Of a stretch of 64,000 bases of DNA, positions 32,365 through 40,488 are shown in pieces; position 1 is the stretch's first letter; each line of letters begins with the position of its first letter. The stretch lies in the NCBI GenBank assembly GCA_964512645.1, contig CAZEJS010000006.1, positions 1 through 64,000 of the forward strand. Direction: 5' to 3'. Source of the DNA: CAZEJS01 sp964512645. GTDB taxonomy: Bacteria > Actinomycetota > Geothermincolia > Fen-727 > Anoxymicrobiaceae. The notes beneath the pieces were generated by a model. That model had not been told where the DNA came from, made no database searches, and saw only the letters and a program-made list of their open reading frames with translations. A program made the translations under genes and the position numbers.

Positions 32365-32929
32365 CCTGAAGCACCTCCTCGGGTGTAGAAATTACACAAT
32401 GCAGCAACAACATTAATATATATTTAGCGTCATTAGAAGTAGCAGACGCGATATCGCGGAAATTGTTAGTTGATATACTTACATCTCGAAATGCCCGACA
32501 ATTCTGGTCCTGTACCCGTCCGCCCGTTCCCGTCCGGTCCTGAAACAATCGCGCGGAAGAAGGCAACTGCCAGGGGAGTCTTCCCCGTTCCGGCGCACTC
32601 CCGGCGACACCCTGAATAATAGGTCATGCCACCCGGGGGCTACAAGTGAATTTCCCGCTCCGGGTTCCTTCCGGCCCGGACTTTACTGGGGCAGGGTGCC
32701 GTGACACACTGTACTCCTGACAGGCACACCCGCGCACCCGCCGCGCGGGCCGTCCCCCGCCGTGAGCGGCGTTTCGCGGCGCGGCCCGGGTATCAGTGCG
32801 GCAACGGGATGTCCACGGGGGCGAGCGAGCTCGAGGCACGCGGGAAACCTGTCGGCGGGGCTCCGCGTGCCGGGACCCCCGCACCACCGGGGGGTACCTT
32901 TTTAGAGCGGTGAGAAAGGAGTGGCTCAG
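32365..32929. promoter_or_regulatory. AT-rich divergent control region
   Basis: The 565-base gap between the CoA-transferase and fadD genes has an unusually AT-rich core near 32395-32500, including AATATATATTTAG and a perfect palindrome CGCGATATCGCG at 32447-32458, a possible operator. TATACT occurs at 32475-32480. No gene was found here; the remaining 400 bases are GC-rich and show nothing I can name. Confidence 0.4.
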
Positions 32930-34717
32930 ATGGGTGACGACACGATAGGCGGGATGCTCAAGCCCAGGGTGAAGAAGTACGACGGCCGGGTGATGATGAA
33001 GCACAAGGTCGGAGACAGGTGGGTGGAGATATCCTGGGACGGGTTCTACGATGTCGTCAGAAACCTGGGCCTGGCGATGATCACCAGCGGGGTGGAACCC
33101 GGGGACCGGGTCGCGATCTTCTCGCCCAACAGTCCGAAGTGGCAGATGGCGGACATGGCGGCGGTGTCGATAGGGGCCGCGGACGTGCCGCTCTACGCGA
33201 CCATCACCGCCAGGCAGGCGGAGTACATCATCAGGGACTCCGGCTCTAGGATCGCCTTCGTCGGCACCGAGGACCACCTCAACAGGGTCCTCGAAGTCAG
33301 GGACAACCTCCCCGACCTCACGAAGATCGTCACCATGGACAACACCACCTCGGACCACCCCGACGTGATCACCTTCGACGACATGGTGAAACTCGGCGAG
33401 AAGAACGCCAACCCGGACGAGTTCTTCGAGCGGCTCGACGCGGTCGAGAGGGACGACCTGGCGACGATCATCTACACTTCGGGGACCACCGGGGACCCGA
33501 AGGGGGTGATGTTGAGCCACTGGAACCTCCTGTCGAACGTGCAGACGGCGTCCAGCCTGGTGGAGGTCGGGGATTCCGACGTATGCCTGTCGTTCCTGCC
33601 GCTCAGCCATTCCCTCGAGCGGATGAGCGGGTACTACACCTCGATCTTCAACGGCGTCACCATAGCCCACGCGCGCAGCATCGACACCCTGCTGGAGGAC
33701 ATCGCCGACATAAAGCCCCACTACATGGTCAGCGTGCCGCGCCTCTACGAGAAGGTGCACGCCGGTGTGCTGGCCAACATCGAGTCCGAGCCGGCGCTCA
33801 AGCAGAGGATCTTCCACTGGGCGGTCGGTGTGGGCAAGCAGGTGAGCCAGTTGAAGGTCAACCACAAGCCGGTGCCGGGGTGGCTGGGCTTCAAGTACAG
33901 GGTGGCGAACAAGCTCGTCTTTTCGAAGATCTACGAGAAAATGGGCGGGCGCCTCCGGTTCTTCTTCTCGGGCGGAGCTCCGCTCGCCCAGGAGATCGCC
34001 GAGTTCTTTCACGCCATGGGAATACTGATCCTGGAGGGCTACGGGCTGACCGAGACTTCGCCGGTCCTCACGGTGAACAGGCCCGACGCGCTGCGCTTCG
34101 GGTCCGTGGGACAGCCGATGCCCGGCATAGAGATCAGCATCGCCGACGACGGCGAGATCCTCGCCAGGGGGCCGAACGTGATGAAGGGCTACTGGAACAG
34201 GCCGGAGGAAACCGCCGAGGCCATGGAAGGGGGCTGGTTCCACACCGGCGACGTGGGGCACCTGGACGAGGACGACTTCCTCTTTATCACCGACCGCAAG
34301 AAAGACCTCATCGTAACCGCCGGAGGGAAGAACATCGCCCCGCAGAACATCGAGAACACCCTCAAGCTCGACAAGTACATCGAGCAGGTGGCGGTGATCG
34401 GAGACAGGCGGAAGTTCGTGAGCGCGCTTATCGTTCCGACGTGGCCGGAGCTGGAAGAGTGGGCCAGGGAACAGGGCATCGACACCGGCGACAGGATTGC
34501 CCTCTGCGCGGACGAGCGGGTAAACAGCATGATGAAGGAGCGCATCGACCGGGCGCTCAAGGATTTCGACCGGCACGAGAGGGTCACCAGGTTCGTCCTG
34601 CTGCCCGAGGAGATGACCGAGGCCGAGGGCCTGTTGACGCCCACTCTCAAAGTGAAGCGGAAGGAAGTCGCCCGTGTCTTCGAGGGCGAGATCGAGAGCA
34701 TGTACAAGGGAGACTGA
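32930..34717 (+). CDS. fadD: long-chain acyl-CoA synthetase (AMP-forming)
   Basis: A 595-residue adenylate-forming enzyme. The AMP-binding loop is 'IIYTSGTTGDPKGVMLSH', the core motif 'GYGLTETSPVL', and the hinge region 'TGDVGHLDEDDFLFITDRKK' with the catalytic Lys near 'TAGGKNIAPQNIE'. The long insert and overall length match long-chain fatty acyl-CoA ligases of the FAA1/Fad15 kind. It activates free fatty acids for use by the acyltransferases in this window. ATG 32930 with AAGGAG upstream is preferred over GTG 32921. A strong terminator follows. Confidence 0.9.
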   Translation: MGDDTIGGMLKPRVKKYDGRVMMKHKVGDRWVEISWDGFYDVVRNLGLAMITSGVEPGDRVAIFSPNSPKWQMADMAAVSIGAADVPLYATITARQAEYIIRDSGSRIAFVGTEDHLNRVLEVRDNLPDLTKIVTMDNTTSDHPDVITFDDMVKLGEKNANPDEFFERLDAVERDDLATIIYTSGTTGDPKGVMLSHWNLLSNVQTASSLVEVGDSDVCLSFLPLSHSLERMSGYYTSIFNGVTIAHARSIDTLLEDIADIKPHYMVSVPRLYEKVHAGVLANIESEPALKQRIFHWAVGVGKQVSQLKVNHKPVPGWLGFKYRVANKLVFSKIYEKMGGRLRFFFSGGAPLAQEIAEFFHAMGILILEGYGLTETSPVLTVNRPDALRFGSVGQPMPGIEISIADDGEILARGPNVMKGYWNRPEETAEAMEGGWFHTGDVGHLDEDDFLFITDRKKDLIVTAGGKNIAPQNIENTLKLDKYIEQVAVIGDRRKFVSALIVPTWPELEEWAREQGIDTGDRIALCADERVNSMMKERIDRALKDFDRHERVTRFVLLPEEMTEAEGLLTPTLKVKRKEVARVFEGEIESMYKGD

Positions 34718-34741
34718 CTCCCCGCGACACTGGAGGTTCCG

Positions 34742-34773
34742 GAGCCGGGGCCGATGGCCCCGGCTCTTTTTTT
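34742..34773 (+). terminator. rho-independent terminator after the acyl-CoA synthetase gene
   Basis: An 11-bp perfect GC-rich stem (GAGCCGGGGCC / GGCCCCGGCTC) with loop GAT is followed by seven T residues, 24 bases after the stop codon. Confidence 0.93.
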
Positions 34774-34918
34774 CGTCCGAACTTCCGCCCGGCACGACCC
34801 GGAGCCGGGGGATGCCGCCGGCGCCATGAAGGGCCGGGGCGGCCCCGAAAAAACCTGGCGGCGGTTGCAACGGCGTGTGATACTATCTACGGCAGAAACC
34901 AGACCCAGGAGGCGGTCG

Positions 34919-36502
34919 ATGAGAAGAACAGTTCTGAGCGCGTGCGCCCTTGTGGTATTCGCGGCGGCCGTCGCAGCCGGCGGCGTGACCGCGCAGGCTC
35001 AAGCCCTGACGCCCGTCATCAACAACATCACCCCGTCGCAGGGTGTCGTCGGAACCCCGGTGGTGATAACCGGTTCGAACTTCGGCGTCCGGACCCCGCA
35101 GAGCACGGTGACGTTCAACGGCGTGGAGGCCACCGCGGCGGTATGGACTAACGGGGCTATCTGGGTGACGGTGCCGGAGGGCGCCACGACCGGCCCGGTG
35201 GTTGTGCGCACGGCCGTCGGCGCCAGCAACGGGGTGCGGTTCACCGTCGGCGGCATGCCCCAGCCGGCGCAGACCTGGTACCTGGCGGAGGGCTCCACCG
35301 CCTGGGGCTTCGAGACTTTCCTGCTGATGGAGAACACCACCGATGTGGACGCGACGGTCAACATCACCTACAACACGGCACAGTACGGGGCCATCCCCAG
35401 GGTGCGCCCACTCAACGTCCCGCCGAGCGCCCGGGTGACGCTCAGGTTGAACGACGACATACCCAACGTGGATGTCTCGACGCAGGTGGATTCCTCGCAG
35501 CCGATAGTCTGCGAGCGCGCGGTGTACTGGAACAACAGGATAGAGGGGACGGACTCGGTGGGCACGACCACCCCGGCATCCACCTGGTACCTTGCCGAGG
35601 GTTGCACCACCTACCCCTTCGAGACCTGGGTGTGCATACAGAACCCCAGCCTGACCGCCGAGGCCAACGTCGACATCACTTACATGACTTCGAACGGTAC
35701 GGTGACCAAGCCCACGTTCACGATAGGGGCCGGACAGCGGAAGACCATCGACGTTTCCAAGGACGTCGGTCAGTGCGACGTCTCCACGCGGGTGGTCAGC
35801 GACCTCAACGTCATCTGCGAGCGGGCGATGTACTGGGACGGACGCCGGGGCGGACACGACTCGATCGGCGCCACGGAGCCGAGCAAGACCTGGTACCTGG
35901 CCGAGGGCTCCACCGCCTGGGGCTTCGAGACCTGGCTGCTCCTGCAGAACCAGGACACCGGCCCCGCACATGTGAAGGTCACCTACATGACGTCCGCCGG
36001 CCCGGCGTACCAGCCCGAGATAACCCTGCCCCCCAACTCCAGGCAGAGCATACTGGTGAACGGCGTCGTGCCCGACCTCGACACCTCGATTGAGGTTGCG
36101 AGTGACGTGGCCATCTGCGCGGAGCGCTCCATGTACTGGGACAACGGCAGCGGCAGGGCCGGAAACAACACCATAGGTTTCGCGGAACCGGCTACGAGCG
36201 TATTCCTGGCGGAGGGCTCCACGGCGTGGGGCTTCGAGACGTTCGTCTGCATCCAGAACCCCAACGACAAAGACACCGAGGTGATGGTCACTTACATGAC
36301 GAACGACGGGGCCGTCGCGGCGCCCAAGCAGAAGATCCCCGCCGGGAGCAGGGTCACGGTCAACGTGAACGAGCAGCTTCCCGACAGGGACGTGTCGATC
36401 AAGCTCACCTGCCCCGATCCAATAATGGCTGAGAGGTCGATGTACTGGAACGCCAGGGGAGCGGGCCACGCCTCGATCGGGTGGGTTCCCCCGGCCGACT
36501 AG
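34919..36502 (+). CDS. exported repeat surface protein (IPT domain plus 4 repeats)
   Basis: A secreted protein of 527 residues. A signal peptide ('LSACALVVFAAAVAAGGVTA') leads to an IPT/TIG domain ('INNITPSQGVVGTPVVITGS') and four tandem copies of the same module found at 14544, 22784 and 50885: 'WYLAEGSTAWGFETFLLMEN', 'WYLAEGCTTYPFETWVCIQN', 'WYLAEGSTAWGFETWLLLQN' and 'FLAEGSTAWGFETFVCIQN'. Each copy ends with 'xxxERSMYWxxRxxGHxSIG'. No catalytic domain is present, so it is probably structural or adhesive. AGGAGG lies 7 bases before ATG 34919. A terminator upstream isolates it from fadD. Confidence 0.75.
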   Translation: MRRTVLSACALVVFAAAVAAGGVTAQAQALTPVINNITPSQGVVGTPVVITGSNFGVRTPQSTVTFNGVEATAAVWTNGAIWVTVPEGATTGPVVVRTAVGASNGVRFTVGGMPQPAQTWYLAEGSTAWGFETFLLMENTTDVDATVNITYNTAQYGAIPRVRPLNVPPSARVTLRLNDDIPNVDVSTQVDSSQPIVCERAVYWNNRIEGTDSVGTTTPASTWYLAEGCTTYPFETWVCIQNPSLTAEANVDITYMTSNGTVTKPTFTIGAGQRKTIDVSKDVGQCDVSTRVVSDLNVICERAMYWDGRRGGHDSIGATEPSKTWYLAEGSTAWGFETWLLLQNQDTGPAHVKVTYMTSAGPAYQPEITLPPNSRQSILVNGVVPDLDTSIEVASDVAICAERSMYWDNGSGRAGNNTIGFAEPATSVFLAEGSTAWGFETFVCIQNPNDKDTEVMVTYMTNDGAVAAPKQKIPAGSRVTVNVNEQLPDRDVSIKLTCPDPIMAERSMYWNARGAGHASIGWVPPAD

Positions 36503-36602
36503 CGCCGGCCGGCCGCCGGAGAGACCCGGCACTCGAGACGGCCTGCCGCCGGAGGGCGCCCGGACTCGCGCCCGCAGGCGATGAAGGCTTCCAACTGGTA
36601 TC

Positions 36603-36638
36603 ATTGTCGGAGGTATTGTCGGAGGCCCTTTCAAGGGC
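36603..36638 (+). repeat. 11-bp tandem direct repeat and short hairpin upstream of the helical-repeat gene
   Basis: ATTGTCGGAGG occurs twice (36603-36613 and 36615-36625), period 12, right after an extended -10-like TGGTATCAT. GGCCCT and AGGGCC then form a hairpin with a 4-base loop (36623-36638). This 140 bases upstream of ATG 36765 could be an operator or leader structure. Confidence 0.35.
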
Positions 36639-36764
36639 CCGCCCCGTGGGGAAGCGGAAGCCGGGAAACCTGTATCCGGGACCCGGACGCGCGGGCAGTC
36701 CATGCCGCGGGGTTTTCGCGGACCGCGGGGGCGCAACGGGGCCCCGGATGGCGAGGTGGTAAAC

Positions 36765-37664
36765 ATGATCCTTGAGACGATCGGCCGGGTGGCGGGCACC
36801 GTCATCGGATACGGCAAACTCCTGTCCAGCACGATTGCCTCGATACCACCGAGGGTGATGGCGGACGCCATCAACGACAACCCCGATTTCCTGCCGAAGG
36901 TGATGGAGCAGGTGGACCCGGCCCTCATCGCCGGGGCGCTCGACGGGAACCCGCAGCTCCTCGTCGACTACCTCAACGAGATAGACCCCAAGCCTATCGC
37001 CGACGCGTTGAACCTGAGTCCCGAATTCCTCATGCGGACCATAGACGCCCTCTCGCCGGAAGTCATCGCGGAGGTTATCTACGATACCCCGGGGTTCACC
37101 ATCGGGCTGATGCGGGCGCTGGATCCGGAGGTGCTCGCTCAGGCCATCAACGAGAACCCGGATTTCGTTTCCAGGCTCACCGGCAAGATATCGCCCGACC
37201 TCGTAGCCAGGGTCACCAACGACAACGCGTCGTGGGTTGCGGGGCTGCTGGAGAAGATCGACCCCGGGGTGGTCGCCGCCGGCGTCAATCGCAACTCCGA
37301 CTGGATCGCGCGCCTGACCAGGGAGATTGACCCGAAGGTCATGGCGCAGACGATAAACGCCCTCAGCGACTGGACCGGGCAACTGCTCCGCGAGCTCGAC
37401 CCGGCGGTCATCGCCGGCTCGCTCGACGAGACGGTGTCGTTCCTCGAGAAGGTCATCGATTCGATGAGCCCCGAGGCGCTGATCTCGGTATTCAACAAGC
37501 TGGCCAGGAACCGGGTGCTCGAGCAGGTCCAGATAGACATGGCGGTCGGCGTCCCGATGAGGAACAAGTTCATGGAGGCCCCGTGCCAGTTGATGGGGGC
37601 CAGCCGCATGGACCCGACACGCCGCCCGCGCGCGAACCACACGAAAGTGCTCCCCGGGCAGTAG
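36765..37664 (+). CDS. 23-residue helical-repeat protein of unknown function
   Basis: A cytoplasmic protein of 299 residues built from about ten tandem 23-residue repeats between residues 25 and 260. Each begins with a V/I/L/M-D/S-P triplet followed by two short helices, for example 'VDPALIAGALDGNPQLLVDY', 'IDPKPIADALNLSPEFLMRT' and 'LDPEVLAQAINENPDFVSRL'. The repeat should stack as a solenoid, a protein-binding scaffold. I do not recognise the family. GAGGTGG precedes ATG 36765. It is followed 23 bases later by the PlsC-like acyltransferase and a small membrane protein, so a lipid-related role is possible. Confidence 0.65.
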   Translation: MILETIGRVAGTVIGYGKLLSSTIASIPPRVMADAINDNPDFLPKVMEQVDPALIAGALDGNPQLLVDYLNEIDPKPIADALNLSPEFLMRTIDALSPEVIAEVIYDTPGFTIGLMRALDPEVLAQAINENPDFVSRLTGKISPDLVARVTNDNASWVAGLLEKIDPGVVAAGVNRNSDWIARLTREIDPKVMAQTINALSDWTGQLLRELDPAVIAGSLDETVSFLEKVIDSMSPEALISVFNKLARNRVLEQVQIDMAVGVPMRNKFMEAPCQLMGASRMDPTRRPRANHTKVLPGQ

Positions 37665-37687
37665 CCGGCCGGGAGCGCCGTAGCGAC

Positions 37688-38452
37688 ATGAACGTTTACC
37701 AGGCTCTTGTGTACGAAACCGCGCGACTTACAGTCGGGCCGGCCGTCTCCGCCCTCCTGAGGGTAAGGGGCGAGGGCGCGGAAAACGTCCCGGCCGAAGG
37801 CGGCGCCCTGATCGTCTCCAACCATCGCAACCCGGTGATCGACCCCATCTCCATAGCGTTGAACGTCGAGAGGCCCGTCAACTTCGTGGCCGCTTCCTTC
37901 GCGTTTTCGCTCCCCGGGATGGGGCAGATGTTCCGGGCACTCGGGGCGAGACCGATGGATGTCTCCGGGGGGGAGAAGGCGCGGCGGAACCTGCAGGACG
38001 TGGTCGGTCTCATCGACCAGGGTGACCTGGTGTGCATCTTCCCCGAAGGGGTTCACACCATCGCCCACCCGCATTCGGTGTCCAAGATAAGGAACTTCCG
38101 AACGGGGTTCGCGAGGGTAGCGCTCGAAGCGAGGGCGCCCCTGATTCCGGTCGCCGTCATCGGCCGCCAGGAGCGGAACCTGCCCACCATCCCGCCCTGG
38201 GCGGTCAAGCCGTTCTTCAACCACCCCGAGTTTCAACGGGGAGTCCAGTGGACCTACTACAAGCGCGTGTACGTGCGGGTAGGCAGACCGCTGGACCTGT
38301 CGGGGTACTACGACAGGGAGATATCCAGGGCGGAGATATCACAGATAAGCGGAAAAGTGCGCAGGATTATCGTCAAGCTCTACAACGGCGAGGACCTCGA
38401 CAGGTTCCTCACCGGGAAGCTGCCGTTCGACATCGCTTACGACCGCGTGTAG
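37688..38452 (+). CDS. PlsC-like 1-acyl-glycerol-3-phosphate acyltransferase family protein
   Basis: A 254-residue acyltransferase of the PlsC type. Motif III is 'CIFPEGVHTI' and motif IV 'PLIPVAVIG'. Motif I reads 'SNHRNPVIDPISI', with five residues between His and Asp instead of the usual four. This may be a local shift of the catalytic pair or may mark a different enzyme. The family adds an acyl chain to lysophosphatidate at the membrane. ATG 37688 has no strong ribosome site. It lies within the 36765-38934 operon. Confidence 0.78.
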   Translation: MNVYQALVYETARLTVGPAVSALLRVRGEGAENVPAEGGALIVSNHRNPVIDPISIALNVERPVNFVAASFAFSLPGMGQMFRALGARPMDVSGGEKARRNLQDVVGLIDQGDLVCIFPEGVHTIAHPHSVSKIRNFRTGFARVALEARAPLIPVAVIGRQERNLPTIPPWAVKPFFNHPEFQRGVQWTYYKRVYVRVGRPLDLSGYYDREISRAEISQISGKVRRIIVKLYNGEDLDRFLTGKLPFDIAYDRV

Positions 38453-38454
38453 CG

Positions 38455-38934
38455 ATGGCGGCGGAACGGGGGGCGGAGGCATTGGCTGATCCCGGATTGA
38501 AGAGGAAGATGACGCCGTTGACCGGCGCGGTGTTCGCCCTTATGGCGGTGGAGGTCGTCCTGGCCGTGCTCTCGCTCGCCCTGCCGTGGGGAGAGACCTC
38601 CGGCGGCACGGACATCCGTTCGGGGCTGGCGGGGTTGCTGCCGTGGTTCGGCTTCATCCCGGTGCTGCTGCAGGCGGGCTGTCTCGTGGTGAAGTCCCCG
38701 TTGCTTCGGACGTTCTACCTCGTGGCGAATTTTCTCACCGGCTCGTTCCTCGTCTTCGTTCAAGGGCTGACCCGCCTCAAGTACAGCAGCTTTCAGGCCG
38801 GGTTCTACCTGGTGTTCGTGCTCGGGGGCGTGGTGATCCTGACCGGCGCAGTCTGCTGGATCGAGGGCCGCCTCCGACGGCCCACGACCGGCCCCGGTCG
38901 CGCCGGTGACGCGCCGGCGAACGCCGTGGAATGA
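38455..38934 (+). CDS. small integral membrane protein
   Basis: A 159-residue membrane protein with about four helices ('LTGAVFALMAVEVVLAVLSL', 'LLPWFGFIPVLLQAGCLVV', 'FYLVANFLTGSFLVFVQGL', 'FYLVFVLGGVVILTGAVCW') and a short Pro/Gly-rich cytoplasmic tail. No family was recognised. Its ATG is 2 bases past the acyltransferase stop, so they are co-translated. Its last 130 bases overlap the antisense HTH gene at 38805. Confidence 0.65.
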   Translation: MAAERGAEALADPGLKRKMTPLTGAVFALMAVEVVLAVLSLALPWGETSGGTDIRSGLAGLLPWFGFIPVLLQAGCLVVKSPLLRTFYLVANFLTGSFLVFVQGLTRLKYSSFQAGFYLVFVLGGVVILTGAVCWIEGRLRRPTTGPGRAGDAPANAVE

Positions 38935-39125
38935 CCCGCATGCTCGAGGAGGGCCGCGTGCCTATCCATGAAGAACTTGAGCTGGAGCTCGGAAAGCAGC
39001 CAGCGGCCGTCTATGCGCGAGGCCGTGAGCTTGCCGTCGGAGATATAGCTCCACGCCTTTTCGGGGCTGACCCGGAGCTCCTTCGCCGCTTCCCCCACCG
39101 TCAGCAACCTTATCCGCCGTTCCAT
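38805..39125 (-). CDS. excisionase/MerR-type helix-turn-helix protein
   Basis: A 106-residue protein. Residues 7-58 form a winged helix-turn-helix of the excisionase (DUF/MerR-like) kind: 'LLTVGEAAKELRVSPEKAWS' and 'YISDGKLTASRIDGRWLL'. The remaining tail is Arg/Pro-rich and low in complexity. It binds DNA, with unknown targets. GGGAGG lies a few bases upstream of ATG 39125. The gene overlaps the end of the membrane-protein gene on the other strand by 130 bases, all in the tail, so the tail may be a read-through extension. It is divergent from the cysteine desulfurase gene. Confidence 0.65.
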   Translation of the reverse strand: MERRIRLLTVGEAAKELRVSPEKAWSYISDGKLTASRIDGRWLLSELQLKFFMDRHAALLEHAGHSTAFAGASPARPGPVVGRRRRPSIQQTAPVRITTPPSTNTR

Positions 39126-39236
39126 GGCTACCTCCCTTCTCCTGACCTTGAGAGGCCGGAACCCCGCGGAATATTACAGGCTTCGACCGGCGCTTCCGCC
39201 GGCGCATGAGCCGTGCCCGGGAAAGGGGCGGGACAC

Positions 39237-40388
39237 ATGGTGAACTCCAAACGGTCGGCCTACCTGGACAACGCCGCGACAACGTATCCCAAGCCGGAAG
39301 AGGTTTACCGGGCCGTCGAGTCGTTCATGCGCGACGTCGGTGGCAGCGCGGGTCGCTCGGGGCACCGGCGTTCCGTCGAGGCCGGCCGCCTGGTGTACGA
39401 AGCGCGCGCCGCGGTGGCGGAGGTGCTGGGAGTTTCGGACCCGCTCAGGGTGGTGTTCACCCGGAACGCCACGGAGGCTCTGAACATCGCCATCCGGGGC
39501 CTGGTGAAACCAGGGGACCACGTGGTGACCTCCTCGATGGAGCACAACTCCGTGATGCGGCCCCTGGAAGCGCTGCGCCGGGAAGGCGTGGAGTACACGG
39601 TCGTGCGGTGCCGGGAAGATGGCGCCCTGGACCCCGGTGACGTCGAGAAGGAACTGAGGTCCGGGACCGCCATGGTGGTCCTGTCCCACGCCTCCAACGT
39701 TACCGGGACGATCCTGCCGGTTGAGGACGTGGCGGAGATGACCTCCAGCAGGGGGATCAAGCTGCTGGTGGACGGGGCGCAGACCGTGGGCAGGCTTCCG
39801 CTGGACCTGTCCAGGGGCGTCGATCTCCTGGCGTTCTCCGGGCACAAGGAGCTGTTCGGACCCCAGGGGACCGGGGTCCTATGGCTGGGCGAAGGCGTGG
39901 AACTGCGACCCCTGTGCTACGGGGGGACCGGCACCCGGTCCGAGGAGCTGCGGCAGCCCGGGGAGCTGCCCGAACGCCTGGAGAGCGGCACCCTCAACGC
40001 GCCCGGCATCGTCGGGCTGGGGGCGGGCGCCCGGTTCGTCGCCTCGAGGGGGATCGGGCGGATACGGGAGCAGGAGGTCGAGCGGCTGGAGCGGATGGTG
40101 GACGGGCTCGGGCGGATACAAGGAGTGCGCGCGTACGGGCCGGCGGACCAGCGGGAGCGGGTCGGCATCGTGCCGGTCGCTATTGAAGGCCGGACCTGCC
40201 CTCAGGCGGCCGAACTGCTCGACGTCGAACACGATATCGCCGTGAGGGCCGGCCTCCACTGCTCTCCCGCGGCCCACCGCACGATAGGCACGCTGGAAAC
40301 CGGCGCCCTGAGGATATCTCTCAGCCTGATGAACACCGACGACGACGTGGATTACTTCCTGGAGTGTCTCCGCGCCGTAGCCTCCTGA
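39237..40388 (+). CDS. class V aminotransferase, cysteine desulfurase family
   Basis: A PLP enzyme of 383 residues. The cofactor Lys lies in 'LAFSGHKELFGPQG', the PLP Asp in 'LLVDGAQTVG' and the active-site Cys in 'VRAGLHCSPAAHRTIGT'. It begins 'AYLDNAATTYPKPEEV', as in the EF2568-type cysteine desulfurase subfamily. That subfamily is linked in several genomes to selenium and molybdenum hydroxylase pathways. The usual role is to take sulfur (or selenium) from cysteine (or selenocysteine). Its presence fits with the selenoproteins at 17-18.7 kb, which is inference. ATG 39237 with AAAGGGG upstream is preferred over GTG 39213. Confidence 0.82.
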   Translation: MVNSKRSAYLDNAATTYPKPEEVYRAVESFMRDVGGSAGRSGHRRSVEAGRLVYEARAAVAEVLGVSDPLRVVFTRNATEALNIAIRGLVKPGDHVVTSSMEHNSVMRPLEALRREGVEYTVVRCREDGALDPGDVEKELRSGTAMVVLSHASNVTGTILPVEDVAEMTSSRGIKLLVDGAQTVGRLPLDLSRGVDLLAFSGHKELFGPQGTGVLWLGEGVELRPLCYGGTGTRSEELRQPGELPERLESGTLNAPGIVGLGAGARFVASRGIGRIREQEVERLERMVDGLGRIQGVRAYGPADQRERVGIVPVAIEGRTCPQAAELLDVEHDIAVRAGLHCSPAAHRTIGTLETGALRISLSLMNTDDDVDYFLECLRAVAS

Positions 40389-40397
40389 ACGCGCACC

Positions 40398-40432
40398 GGG
40401 GGCCGCGTCCGTTCCACGCGACCCCCGTTGCT
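40398..40432. terminator. hairpin between convergent genes
   Basis: GGGGGCCGCGT and ACGCGACCCCC can pair with a short internal mismatch in the 100-base gap between the desulfurase and lipoprotein genes. No clear U-tract follows. Confidence 0.35.
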
Positions 40433-40488
40433 GCCGTTTGCGATTCCCGCCGGGCGTCGTGACCCGGCCACCCGGCGCGCCGGACCGG

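Noticed and set aside
32624..34870. 748-residue minus-strand frame
   Set aside because: Shadow of the acyl-CoA synthetase gene; no motifs of its own.
34883..36928. 681-residue minus-strand frame
   Set aside because: Shadow of the repeat surface protein at 34919, with no known domain.
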